DNA of 32,433 nt from Tepidanaerobacter sp. GT38 (GCF_021991635.1 NZ_JAFFJA010000036.1:1-32433), one strand, 5' to 3'; shown: positions 8,239 through 16,695, numbered from the stretch's first letter. Translations and numbers: made by a program. The notes: generated from the sequence alone by a model not told the origin.

Positions 8239-9396
8239 ATGATAGAAAAAGAGCTATTAATGATTCCGGGGCCCACACCACTTCCACCGCGTGTGGTTGA
8301 AGTCATGACTAGACCAATAATTAACCACAGAGGTCCTCGATTTAAGGAAATATTTAAAAAAGCTATTGAAGATCTAAAAGAATTACTTAATTGTAGCGGA
8401 GATGTTTTTCTTATTCCCTCTTCAGGGACTGGAGCCATGGAACTGGCTGTAGATAATTTTACAAGTAAGGGTGACAAAGTAATTGTAGTAGCTAACGGTA
8501 TTTTCGGAGAGCGCTTTCACCAAATGAATATGGCTAGAGGCAGGAATTCCCTGAGCTTAAACGTCCCATGGGGGAGAGCAGCAAAGGCAGAAGAAATAGA
8601 GAAGGTGTTATTGGCCAATCCTGATGCTAAAGCTATTTTTATCATACATAATGAAACTTCTGCTACCACTATAAACAATATTAAAGAATTGTCATCAAAA
8701 ATCAAGGAAGTATCTAATTGCTTGATAATTGTTGATGCTGTTAGTTCAATTGGTGTTACAGAAATAGATATGGACAATTGGGGCATTGATGTTGTAGTTG
8801 CTGCTTCGCAAAAAGGTTTAATGAGCCCGCCTGGAATTGGAATTGTAGCCGCAAGCCAAAGGGCGATGGAATATGCTTTACAAAAAAAGAGTGAAACGTA
8901 CTATTTTGATGTAAAAGGCTGGAAAAAAAATGTTGATCTAGACCAAACGCTTACAACTTTTCCGGTGTCTATTTTCTTAGGACTGAGTGAAGCATTAAAA
9001 ATGATAAGGGAGGAGGGATATAAGAACGTTTATGAGAGGCATATAGCATATCGCAGTTTGGTTAGAAATTCTTTAAAGGAGCTTAACTTGAAACTTCTCG
9101 CGAATGACCAAGATGCTTCGCCTAGCCTTACTGGAATATATGCACCGGAAGGGATAAATGCTGACGACATAATAAATGCAATGCGCCAGCGTTATAGAGT
9201 TGAAATTGCCTCAGCTCAAGGGAATCTTAAAGGAAAGGTTTTTAGAATTAGTCACATGGGCTATATTACCTCCAATGATTTGTTAGTCACAATTTCTGCA
9301 CTTGAATGTGTACTTAAAGATCTCGGTTATAACGAAATAGAGCTTGGCAGAGGGACAAAGAAATTTTTAGAACTACGAAGAAAGTTTGAAGTGTAA
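8239..9396 (+). CDS. class V PLP aminotransferase (alanine-glyoxylate/serine-pyruvate type)
   Basis: This 385-residue fold-type I enzyme belongs to the alanine-glyoxylate/serine-pyruvate aminotransferase group. It has the N-terminal MIPGPTPLPPRV and HRGPRFKEIF segments, FLIPSSGTGAMELA, the PLP-contacting VDAVSSIG, and the Schiff-base lysine K192 in ASQKGLMSPPG. The C-terminal VFRISHMGYI is also characteristic. Members transfer amino groups between small amino acids and glyoxylate, pyruvate or similar acids; some act on phosphonates or ureidoglycine. AGGAGG at 8225-8230 precedes ATG 8239. It sits between EIIB and EIICD in a sigma-54 PTS locus, which suggests work on the imported compound or its breakdown product. 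The substrate is unknown. Confidence 0.85.
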   Translation: MIEKELLMIPGPTPLPPRVVEVMTRPIINHRGPRFKEIFKKAIEDLKELLNCSGDVFLIPSSGTGAMELAVDNFTSKGDKVIVVANGIFGERFHQMNMARGRNSLSLNVPWGRAAKAEEIEKVLLANPDAKAIFIIHNETSATTINNIKELSSKIKEVSNCLIIVDAVSSIGVTEIDMDNWGIDVVVAASQKGLMSPPGIGIVAASQRAMEYALQKKSETYYFDVKGWKKNVDLDQTLTTFPVSIFLGLSEALKMIREEGYKNVYERHIAYRSLVRNSLKELNLKLLANDQDASPSLTGIYAPEGINADDIINAMRQRYRVEIASAQGNLKGKVFRISHMGYITSNDLLVTISALECVLKDLGYNEIELGRGTKKFLELRRKFEV

Positions 9397-9540
9397 TGTA
9401 GCTTATGTCTATGCAATTTTAATATTTAATCTTCAACATATTCAATTTACAATTACTCTCCTTGGATTCCCTAGGTCACTTGTAAACTTAATAATGTTTT
9501 AACAAGAAGACAATTAAATATTTCATATGGAGGGTATAAA

Positions 9541-11187
9541 ATGCAAACTCAAGCATTGACTTTAACTGCTGGTCAAGCGGCTATAATTGCTTTATGGATT
9601 TCTATTGTTATGACTCGTAGTACGGGTTTTTCTTCGACTGCCTTTAGGTATAGTCCTCTAATGACGGGTTTGGTTGTTGGCGTCGTTATGGGAAATGTGC
9701 CAGAAGCAATGATGGTTACAGCAGCAATTCAATTGATTTATTTAGGGGTAATATCGCCGGGCGGTTCTACGCCAAGTGAACCAGCTGTGGCAACCGCAAT
9801 AGCTGTCCCTGTAGCACTATTATCAGGTATGGAACCAACAGAGGCAGTTACAGTTGCAATACCTGTTGGACTGTTAGGTTCATATCTTTATCAATTTAGA
9901 TTCTTTCTAAACACGGTTGTTGTAACTCCATTGGTTGATAAATATGTAAAAGAAACCAATGATAGGGGAATAACTTTTGCCGCTATTGTTGTACCAATCA
10001 TTCTGGGAACTGCTCTGTTTTTCCCAGCAACATTTATAACATTGTATAAAGGTGTACCTCTAATAGCTGAAGTGGTAAAACTTTTATCAGGACGCAGTAT
10101 CCACGTGCTTCGTGCCATTGGCGGAGCATTGCCAGCGGTTGGAATTGCTGCCACACTTAAAGTAATAGGCAAGAAAAACTTAATGCCTTTCTTTCTGCTA
10201 GCATACTTCCTAGTTATTATCTTACAGCCGTTAGAAATAAATACTCTGACTTTCGCAATTTTAGGAGCAATAATTTCTTATTTATATGTAATGGTTACTA
10301 TGGAAAGAGAAGAAGAGACAGGTGCCGAATTTGAAAATTATGTGAATGAGCATAGTGAAGTAGGTCAATTTACAGACAGAGAGCTTCATCAAATCTGGCG
10401 CAGATGGCGTTATATCAATGAAATTCCTCATACCTTTGATAGAATGATTGCATTTTCACTTCTTTGGTCATTAATACCAGGTTTAAAGAAATTATATAAA
10501 AATAAGGAAGATTTAAGGGATGCCTACGAGAGGCATGCACAATTCTTTAACACTGAGTGTATCGGAGGGGCTCCTATTGTAGGAATTGCACTTTCCTTAG
10601 AAGAACAGAGAGCCAAAGCGCTAGCAGAGGGGAGAGAAGAAGAGGCTGTCAGCACAGAAGTAATAAACGGTACAAAGGTGAGCCTCATGGGACCCTTTGC
10701 TGCATTAGGTGATTCAATAGAAGAGGGAACGATTCAATACATTTTAATTGCCCTATTCCTTCCTTTAGCTAATTCAGGAAACTTTTTAGGTGGAATACTT
10801 CCATGGTTAATATGGATTATAGGAAATTACATCTACGGCTTTTATTTCCTTAAGGTTGGATACAAATTAGGGCTTAATGCAGCAACCAAAATTCTCAGCG
10901 GTAATATTATGAAATATACCCTTACAGGTCTATCGATACTTGGGCTTTTCATGATGGGTGTTTTAACCGCTTCTTATGTAAGTGTAAGTTCACCGTTGAC
11001 CTGGGAAATTTCGGGCAAGGTATTTGAACTTCAAGCTATACTTGATAGTGTATTCCCGGGTTTATTGCCAATAGCTGTAGTAATGGGTGTATACTTCTAT
11101 TTTGAGAAAAAAGGTCTAAATGTGCTGAAAGCACTTTTGTGGCTGGTAGTAATTTTTGCCCTATTAGGGGTGCTGAATATTATTTAG
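9541..11187 (+). CDS. fused PTS mannose-family EIIC-EIID membrane permease
   Basis: One uninterrupted 548-residue frame contains both membrane subunits, which are normally separate genes. Residues 1 to about 260 are EIIC: a string of hydrophobic helices including YSPLMTGLVVGVVMGN, the IQLIYLGVISPGGSTPS segment and a helix ending near ISYLYVMV. A charged, Glu-rich linker spans roughly 260-277. Residues 278-548 are EIID, beginning TDRELHQIWRRW, followed by the PHTFDRM, CIGGAPIVGIALSLEEQRA and MGPFAALGDS motifs and the C-terminal membrane helices. It transports and phosphorylates the substrate together with EIIA and EIIB. GGAGGG at 9529-9534 serves ATG 9541. The reading frame is open throughout, so this is not simply a decayed stop. 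A sequencing indel joining two genes cannot be excluded here but looks unlikely. Confidence 0.88.
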   Translation: MQTQALTLTAGQAAIIALWISIVMTRSTGFSSTAFRYSPLMTGLVVGVVMGNVPEAMMVTAAIQLIYLGVISPGGSTPSEPAVATAIAVPVALLSGMEPTEAVTVAIPVGLLGSYLYQFRFFLNTVVVTPLVDKYVKETNDRGITFAAIVVPIILGTALFFPATFITLYKGVPLIAEVVKLLSGRSIHVLRAIGGALPAVGIAATLKVIGKKNLMPFFLLAYFLVIILQPLEINTLTFAILGAIISYLYVMVTMEREEETGAEFENYVNEHSEVGQFTDRELHQIWRRWRYINEIPHTFDRMIAFSLLWSLIPGLKKLYKNKEDLRDAYERHAQFFNTECIGGAPIVGIALSLEEQRAKALAEGREEEAVSTEVINGTKVSLMGPFAALGDSIEEGTIQYILIALFLPLANSGNFLGGILPWLIWIIGNYIYGFYFLKVGYKLGLNAATKILSGNIMKYTLTGLSILGLFMMGVLTASYVSVSSPLTWEISGKVFELQAILDSVFPGLLPIAVVMGVYFYFEKKGLNVLKALLWLVVIFALLGVLNII

Positions 11188-11210
11188 TTTAATCGAAATA
11201 TGCTAAAATT

Positions 11211-11254
11211 GTGTTAGTACTGGAAAATAATGCTCCACCAGTACTAACACCTTT
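11211..11254 (+). terminator. perfect hairpin terminator inside the PTS locus
   Basis: GTGTTAGTACTGG at 11211-11223 is perfectly complementary to CCAGTACTAACAC at 11238-11250, giving a 13-bp stem with a 14-base loop, followed by CTTTT. It lies between the EIICD gene and the second EIIA gene. It probably lowers or conditions transcription of the last four genes. The T run is short, so read-through is likely. Confidence 0.7.
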
Positions 11255-11335
11255 TACATTCTTATTAATTCCGAAGGTAAATGCGAGCAATCAAAACAGC
11301 AGTTACTCACGAAGAAGGGAGAGCAAAATATTAAA

Positions 11336-11719
11336 ATGGTTTATGTACTAATTATTACTCACGGGTGTTTTGGCAAAGAATTATTGAGAAGTGCTGAGTT
11401 GATTATGGGTGAACAACAAGATGCCAAAGCCATTTGTCTCAATTTAGGCGACGAAGTTGAAGCTTTAAGAAATGAAGTCGAAGATATTATAATTAAAAAT
11501 AAGAGTTTAAATAAAGAAACTATAATTTTTGTTGATGTATTGGGTGGCAGCCCGTCAAATGTTGCATTATATATGTCTAATAAATATGGTACAAAAGTTA
11601 TTACAGGGGTTAATTTACCAATGTTGCTTGAATTGTTTGCTTCCAGAAATACTGATACAGTGGAAGAACTAATTGATAAAGCTTTTAAATCGGGAATTGG
11701 AGGAATCAATAAAATTTAA
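11336..11719 (+). CDS. PTS mannose-family EIIA component (copy 2)
   Basis: This 127-residue EIIA protein has the phospho-histidine H9 in LIITHGCFG. The helix SAELIMGEQ, the FVDVLGGSPSN turn and GVNLPMLLELF are all typical of the ManX/LevD family. It is clearly homologous to the EIIA encoded at 7261 but not a recent copy, since most surface residues differ. AGGGAG upstream at about 11317-11322 precedes ATG 11336. A hairpin terminator separates it from the permease gene and EIIB copy 2 follows after 43 bases. No second sigma-54 promoter was found upstream. It may feed the same permease or one encoded elsewhere. Confidence 0.9.
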   Translation: MVYVLIITHGCFGKELLRSAELIMGEQQDAKAICLNLGDEVEALRNEVEDIIIKNKSLNKETIIFVDVLGGSPSNVALYMSNKYGTKVITGVNLPMLLELFASRNTDTVEELIDKAFKSGIGGINKI

Positions 11720-11762
11720 GAGTCAATGAATGATCATTTATTTTAAATTGGGAGGTTTTTAA

Positions 11763-12257
11763 ATGGGAGAAATTGTTTTAGCTCGAGTAGATGACAGATT
11801 AATTCATGGTCAAGTTATGACAAAATGGTCAAGAGGATTAGGTTGTAATGCGATTTTTGTAATAGATGATGTAATCTCTAAGGACCCGCTAATGAAAAAT
11901 GTTTATTCCATGTCAGCGCTGACTTCCGGTTTGACGATTAAAGTACTGAGTGTAGATGAAGTAATGCAAAACTGGAAAGAAACAAAATTCGGGAAATACA
12001 AGGTAATTTTATTATTCAAAAATATTGAGACTGTAAAGCGGGTAGTAAGCGAGGGATTAAATATTCAAAAATTAAATATAGGTGGCATATCGAAGAAAGA
12101 AAACTCCAAATTTGTAATCCCTAGTGTCGCACTGACAAAATCAGATGCTGAAATTTTAGAGGAATTAAATGAAAAATATGGTGTAGAAGTAACGTTTCAG
12201 ATGTTGCCTGATACTAAAAAGGTGAGTTTGGCCGATGCATTGAAAACTTTAGATTAA
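11763..12257 (+). CDS. PTS mannose-family EIIB component (copy 2)
   Basis: This 164-residue EIIB has ARVDDRLIHGQV with the phospho-histidine at residue 15, VIDDVISKDPL and LNIGGIS. It shares this framework with EIIB copy 1 but differs in most other positions, including the residues just after the active-site loop, which often bear on substrate choice. ATG 11763 follows GGGAGG. No second EIIC or EIID accompanies it in the window, so the fused permease is the only local partner. Confidence 0.92.
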   Translation: MGEIVLARVDDRLIHGQVMTKWSRGLGCNAIFVIDDVISKDPLMKNVYSMSALTSGLTIKVLSVDEVMQNWKETKFGKYKVILLFKNIETVKRVVSEGLNIQKLNIGGISKKENSKFVIPSVALTKSDAEILEELNEKYGVEVTFQMLPDTKKVSLADALKTLD

Positions 12258-12325
12258 AAGGAATCAAAATACATTGACATTTAGCTGTGGCTTTACACTT
12301 AATAATGAAAGTAGAGGTTTTGACG

Positions 12326-13492
12326 ATGACAACCGGATTTGATGATATAGATGAAATAAAACAGTATGGTTCCGAAAAATGGTATGGACTTAAGGAAAAA
12401 TTTGGGACAGAAGACCTAATACCTCTTTGGGTTGCCGATATGGATTTTAAAGCTCCACAACCTGTTATAGAGCGACTAACAAAAGTCTCTCAATTTGGAG
12501 TTTATGGCAATGTCAAAAGAACAGATAATTATTATGCTGCGATAATTAACTGGATGAGAAAAAGATACAGTTGGAATATAAGAAAGGAATGGATAGGTGC
12601 TGGCACACGAATTATTCCATCAATAGGGTTTGCTATGCGTGCACTTACTCAACCGGGAGATAAGGTTATAATACAGCCGCCAGTATATGATAATTTTGCC
12701 AATATAATTAATAAGTGCGGCAGGGAAGTTGTGACTAACCCGTTGATTTTTAAAGATAATAAATATTATATGGACTTTATTGATTTAGAAAAGAAAGCGC
12801 AAGATCCGAAAGTGAAAATGATGATCATTTCAAATCCGCATAATCCGGTTGGCCGGGTGTGGTCAATGGATGAACTTACCGAGTTAGGAAGAATATGCAT
12901 AAAACATAATATTATAGTAATTTGCGACCAGGCTTATGCAGATCTCACATATCCATGTGTCAAATATATTCCATTCGCTTCGATTTGTGAGGATTTTGCA
13001 CAAAACTGCATAACATTCAGTTCCCTCAGCAAGCCCTTTAATTTAGCAGGGATTCATACAGCGTATGCAATTATTCCAAATAATGATATACGCAAGGCTT
13101 ACGATAATTTCATTGAATCACTGCATTTGAAGCGAAGCAGCTTATTCAGCTTAGTCGCCACAGAAGCTGCATATGAAGAGGGAGAAGGGTGGCTAAATGA
13201 TGTAATAAACTATATTTACGCAAATTTACAGTACATGAAAAGTTTTATCGAAGCACATATTCCAACTATAAGAGTTATAGAACCAGAATTTGCATATTTA
13301 GTGTGGCTAGATTTGAGGAATATTGCGACTGATCCTGCTCAATTAGATGACTTTTTAGTTAAAAAAGCTAGACTCGCTTTGAATAATGGTGCAATGTATG
13401 GGGAAGGCGGCCATGGGTTTGCACGAGTAAATATAGCTTGTCCAAGAAAAATTTTAGAGGCCGCTTTAGAAAGGATTAAAAATGCAGTTTAA
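12326..13492 (+). CDS. MalY/PatB-family PLP enzyme (C-S lyase or aminotransferase)
   Basis: This 388-residue fold-type I PLP protein is close to MalY/PatB. It has PLWVADMDF near residue 30, SNPHNPVGRVW, the pyridine-binding DQAYADL, and the Schiff-base lysine K236 in SSLSKPFNLAG. The family cleaves cystathionine-type C-S bonds by beta-elimination, and some members transaminate. Residues that would separate the two activities cannot be judged here. ATG 12326 is preferred because AGAGG at 12313-12317 precedes it by eight bases. A GTG at 12287 in the same frame lacks a ribosome site. The position in a PTS locus is unusual for a methionine-biosynthetic enzyme and argues for a catabolic role on the imported substrate. 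Confidence 0.85.
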   Translation: MTTGFDDIDEIKQYGSEKWYGLKEKFGTEDLIPLWVADMDFKAPQPVIERLTKVSQFGVYGNVKRTDNYYAAIINWMRKRYSWNIRKEWIGAGTRIIPSIGFAMRALTQPGDKVIIQPPVYDNFANIINKCGREVVTNPLIFKDNKYYMDFIDLEKKAQDPKVKMMIISNPHNPVGRVWSMDELTELGRICIKHNIIVICDQAYADLTYPCVKYIPFASICEDFAQNCITFSSLSKPFNLAGIHTAYAIIPNNDIRKAYDNFIESLHLKRSSLFSLVATEAAYEEGEGWLNDVINYIYANLQYMKSFIEAHIPTIRVIEPEFAYLVWLDLRNIATDPAQLDDFLVKKARLALNNGAMYGEGGHGFARVNIACPRKILEAALERIKNAV

Positions 13493-13641
13493 TCTTGTTA
13501 AAATCCTATAAATATTCCTCATTTTTTTCGTGTAGTTATTTAGTTCCATTGCTTCTCTTGATTTAATCAATGAAACTCTCCTTATATTAAAATAACAAAT
13601 GGAATAAAGTTAATTTAAGCCTAGAAAGGTAGAAATGGAAA

Positions 13642-14745
13642 ATGAGTATATATCAAAAATATGATTTAAAACAAATTATTAATGCAAGCGGAAAAATGAC
13701 GGTTCTAGGAGGGAGTGCTGTAGACGAATCAGTAGCACGCGCTATGTTCGAAGCTGCGCAAGATTATGTTGATATTCAAGAGTTGATGGTTAAAGCAGGT
13801 GAGATAATTGCTAAAGTAACTACAGCTGAAGATGGCTGTCCAACAGTTGGAGCTGCAGCTGGTATAGCAATTTCTACAGCTGCTTTAATAGTGGGGACAA
13901 ATTTGTCCTTAATTGAACAACTGCCACACAGTGATGGATTGAAAAATGAAATAATTATTCAAAAGGGGCATTTGGTAAATTTTGGTGCCCCAATAGCTCA
14001 GATGATTAGATTAGGTGGCGGCAAAATAGTTGAGGTAGGGCAAGTAAACCATGTGGCAAAAGATCATATTTTAGATGCAATCTCTGAAAAGACTGCTGCC
14101 ATTTTTTATGTTAAATCCCATCACACCGTTCAAAAAGGAATGTTGTCAACAGCAGAAGTTATTGAAATAGGAAGAGAAAAAAATATTCCGGTTGTTATTG
14201 ATGCTGCGGCAGAAGAAGATGTAAAACCGTATATTCAGCAGGGAGCCAATCTTGTAATATTTAGTGGAAGTAAAGCTTTAAACGGACCAACTTCGGGCTT
14301 TATATGCGGCCAAAAAGAATTAATTGAAGCTTGCCGCATGCAATATAAGGGAATCGGAAGGGCAATGAAAGTTGGGAAAGAGCAAATTATGGGTCTAATC
14401 ACAGCATTGGAAACTAAAAAAGATGAAGCAAAAAATGTGCAGGAGCAACTACAAAAAGCACAATGGATAGTTGAGCAGTTTAAAAATATTCCTGGAGTAA
14501 GTGCTTCAGTTGTACCAGATGAGGCGGGGAGAAAAATTTTTCGCGCACAATTAAAATTTGATGAACAAAAGCTAAAAATTTCAACCTATGAAATCATAAA
14601 ACAGTTAGAAGAAGGGGAACCTGCTATTTTTACCAGGAATTATTATGCAAATTTGGGTATGATATCCATCGATTTACGGCCGCTTCTTCCGGGACAAGAA
14701 AAAATAGTTGTTAACAGATTAAAAGAAATTCTAAAAGTTCAATAA
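13642..14745 (+). CDS. DgaE/SelA-like PLP lyase (D-glucosaminate-6-P ammonia-lyase family)
   Basis: The 367 residues resemble the SelA-related PLP proteins typified by Salmonella DgaE, which removes ammonia from D-glucosaminate 6-phosphate to give 2-keto-3-deoxygluconate 6-phosphate. Visible marks are the start IYQKYDLKQIINASGKMTVLGGS, the cofactor-binding EDGCPTVGAAAGIAI, PVVIDAAAEED, and the PLP lysine K211 in FSGSKALNGPTSG. It is not selenocysteine synthase itself: it is shorter than SelA, and no selenium genes are nearby. A LevR/DgaR-type activator and mannose-family PTS in the same locus match the context of DgaE. The KDPG-type aldolase DgaF that would complete that pathway is absent. 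The assignment to family is good; the substrate is an inference. Confidence 0.78.
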   Translation: MSIYQKYDLKQIINASGKMTVLGGSAVDESVARAMFEAAQDYVDIQELMVKAGEIIAKVTTAEDGCPTVGAAAGIAISTAALIVGTNLSLIEQLPHSDGLKNEIIIQKGHLVNFGAPIAQMIRLGGGKIVEVGQVNHVAKDHILDAISEKTAAIFYVKSHHTVQKGMLSTAEVIEIGREKNIPVVIDAAAEEDVKPYIQQGANLVIFSGSKALNGPTSGFICGQKELIEACRMQYKGIGRAMKVGKEQIMGLITALETKKDEAKNVQEQLQKAQWIVEQFKNIPGVSASVVPDEAGRKIFRAQLKFDEQKLKISTYEIIKQLEEGEPAIFTRNYYANLGMISIDLRPLLPGQEKIVVNRLKEILKVQ

Positions 14746-14777
14746 AACATCTAATTTGCAAATCCAGTTCTGTATAT

Positions 14778-15608
14778 CTATGACCTGCCCAGATTATCCA
14801 GATATTTTAAGAAGGAGTTTTTCTCAATTAGTTCTGTAAGTGAGTATTTTTCCGTAAAGATATGTACACCTATTAGGCATGCCAAAATTGCAATTTTAGT
14901 ATACAAGCTAAAGGCTGATGCAGCTAAAAAACCAACGGAAGCACCGAGCACATTAGAGCCTGCATCGCCCATCATGGAATGTGCTTTTAAATCATAAGGC
15001 ATATAACCGATTATAGAGCCGGCAAGAGGTATAAAAGGGACTGCAGCAGCGAATTTATCTGTTAGATTTAAACCAACTATAATCCCAAGAAATGCAATTA
15101 TATAAACCTTGATAGCTCGACCAGGTCTTAAATCAAGCAGATTAAAAAAGTTAGTAAAAAGGGCTATAATTAACGTATTTACGATAACTTCGAAAAAGCC
15201 TGATGTAAAAGATATACTGATGACAAATGCCACTAATAATCCTACGACAGCCTTTAAGGCTCCTGTTGTGAGCCGGCCTTTGAGCAAGCTTTTAAAATGA
15301 CCTTTAAGCCCCAGAACATCTCGAGTTCCCAGCATATCATCAATAAAACCTATAAAGCAGATTGTCGTAATTGCAAATTGAATCGAAAGGGCATTGAGCA
15401 AAGAGCGTTTTGCTATCAAAGTAAGCAATACATACCATAATAGCGAATATAGCGGAAACACTATGCCGATTCCTTGAGGTATCATCTCGCCTCTATAATT
15501 TTTTACAAGCCTGCCGCTTCGCTCAAACATTTCTATAAAAAAAGGCGTAAGAGCAAAGCTAAAAAATGTAGCAGCAACTAAGATTAGCAAAACATAAATC
15601 GTTAACAA
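14778..15608 (-). CDS. MraY/WecA-like polyprenyl-phosphate sugar-1-phosphate transferase
   Basis: This polytopic membrane protein of 276 residues has about nine hydrophobic segments. Family marks are GFIDDMLG with the Mg-binding Asp pair at 90-91, NFFNLLD at 156-162 and GDAGSN at 214-219. Such enzymes move a sugar phosphate from a UDP-sugar to undecaprenyl phosphate, starting a cell-envelope polymer. Where MraY and WecA usually have a DG-x-DG motif, this protein reads DLRPGRA, so one conserved acidic residue is missing. It is also shorter than MraY. The chosen start is TTG 15608, eight bases after TGGAGG; the GTG at 15623 overlaps that ribosome site. It is the last gene of a minus-strand group with steA, a steB-like gene and a glycosyltransferase, though a 385-base gap precedes it. 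Confidence 0.75.
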   Translation of the reverse strand: MLTIYVLLILVAATFFSFALTPFFIEMFERSGRLVKNYRGEMIPQGIGIVFPLYSLLWYVLLTLIAKRSLLNALSIQFAITTICFIGFIDDMLGTRDVLGLKGHFKSLLKGRLTTGALKAVVGLLVAFVISISFTSGFFEVIVNTLIIALFTNFFNLLDLRPGRAIKVYIIAFLGIIVGLNLTDKFAAAVPFIPLAGSIIGYMPYDLKAHSMMGDAGSNVLGASVGFLAASAFSLYTKIAILACLIGVHIFTEKYSLTELIEKNSFLKYLDNLGRS

Positions 15609-15993
15609 TGGTTTTTCCTCCACTAATTTAAATTGATTTTAGGTATGAATTCACAATAGTTTTTCATGTGCTTACGTTATTTTTTCAGGTAATACTAACA
15701 AGAAAAAGTTAATTTTTTGTAAAGGCTGCAAGGGATTTTCGCTAAAGTCAATAAAAGCTCTCTGCAAGGTTACAGAAAATAACTAGCAAAACTGCCAAGA
15801 AGTTCGTAGGTAATACCATCAAAAAAATAAACCTGAGCGAGCGGTATTGCCTGATGAACACAGTATATGCTTATAAATGTTATTTATATAATATTAAAGT
15901 AAGTTAATTTATTTCATATAACAATTGATAATATTTTACCAAGCAATTTTGTTTTGCACGTCAAGTAATACCCTTTACTTAAAGTTCTTCTAT
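15609..15993. other. 385-base gap without a recognisable gene
   Basis: Nothing coding was recognised between the two minus-strand envelope genes. The stretch is AT-rich and holds three direct copies of (A/G)GTAATAC at 15687-15695, 15808-15816 and 15963-15971, plus an inverted-like GGTATTGCC at 15843-15851. No terminator with a clear T run and no riboswitch consensus was found on either strand. It could hold the promoter of the MraY-like gene or the remains of a lost gene. Confidence 0.4.
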
Positions 15994-16695
15994 TTAGACA
16001 TTACTGGAAGCAAAAGCTTTTGAAACAAGCACCTTTAATATGTGCCAGAACTGCTTTCCTCTGTGTAAAAATCCCTTCAAATCTCTGCTGGTAACATCGT
16101 GATGCATGTCTACATCCACTTCTTTGACCACAAAACCCTTATTTAGTATGTCAATCAGCATTCCGACTTCTATTCCAAAGCCTTCAGGAATTGTGCCAAT
16201 AGCCTCAAGAACTTCCCTTTTAAATGCTCTTTGGCCAGAGAGAGCACTTGTTACACTTTGCCCTGTGAAAAATTTTATGCCGTAATGGGCAAGGGCTTTA
16301 ACGAAACCGAAGCCTTTCTTTTTGGCAATGGATTTAAATCTGCCAATTACAACATCAGCTTCGCCGCTTAAAATTGGAGCGATCAATTTATATGCTTCGC
16401 TGGAGCTTTCCCGAAGGTCAGCATCTAAAAATACAATGATATCGCTATGGGCTTCTTTTAGGCCTTCACGAAGAGCGTTGCCTTTTCCTTGGTTCCTTTT
16501 TAATTGAATTACTTTTACTCCAGCTTCGATGGCTTTTTTAGCTGTTTGGTCTTGGGAACCGTCGTCGATTACTACGATATCCAAATTTAGATTATTTTTT
16601 CGCGAAAAAGTATCATTTAATTTCTCAAGGCCTTTTATGGTGTATGTTATGTTATTTTCTTCATTAAATGCCGGTATCAGTACGGTTACTTTCAC
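15994..16695 (-). CDS. family 2 glycosyltransferase (dolichyl-/undecaprenyl-P type)
   Basis: This 233-residue GT-A protein has LIPAFNEENN at 6-15, the nucleotide-sugar-binding VVIDDGSQD with Asp 44-45, and the metal-binding FLDADLRE at 89-96. It lacks C-terminal membrane helices, so it resembles the catalytic part of DPM1-like transferases that load a sugar onto a polyprenyl phosphate or similar lipid. The GTG start overlaps the stop of the steB-like gene by GTGA, which shows translational coupling, and GAGGAGG precedes it. The partner MraY-like gene lies downstream on the same strand. Donor and acceptor are unknown. Confidence 0.88.
   Translation of the reverse strand: MKVTVLIPAFNEENNITYTIKGLEKLNDTFSRKNNLNLDIVVIDDGSQDQTAKKAIEAGVKVIQLKRNQGKGNALREGLKEAHSDIIVFLDADLRESSSEAYKLIAPILSGEADVVIGRFKSIAKKKGFGFVKALAHYGIKFFTGQSVTSALSGQRAFKREVLEAIGTIPEGFGIEVGMLIDILNKGFVVKEVDVDMHHDVTSRDLKGFLHRGKQFWHILKVLVSKAFASSNV

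Noticed and set aside
9446..9487. TTTACAA/TTGTAAA inverted repeat before EIICD as a regulatory hairpin
   Set aside because: The arms are only seven A/T-rich base pairs with a long loop, not above chance in this sequence.
12271..12303. TTGACA followed by TAATAA as a promoter for the MalY-like gene
   Set aside because: The spacing to TAATAA is about 20 bases and no proper -10 exists at 17; the gene is more simply read from upstream.
12287..12325. N-terminal extension of the MalY-like enzyme from GTG 12287
   Set aside because: No ribosome site precedes it, and the family start fits ATG 12326, which follows AGAGG.
13642..14745. Selenocysteine synthase SelA
   Set aside because: The protein is much shorter than SelA and there is no selB, selD or tRNA-Sec nearby; PTS context fits the DgaE-like branch.
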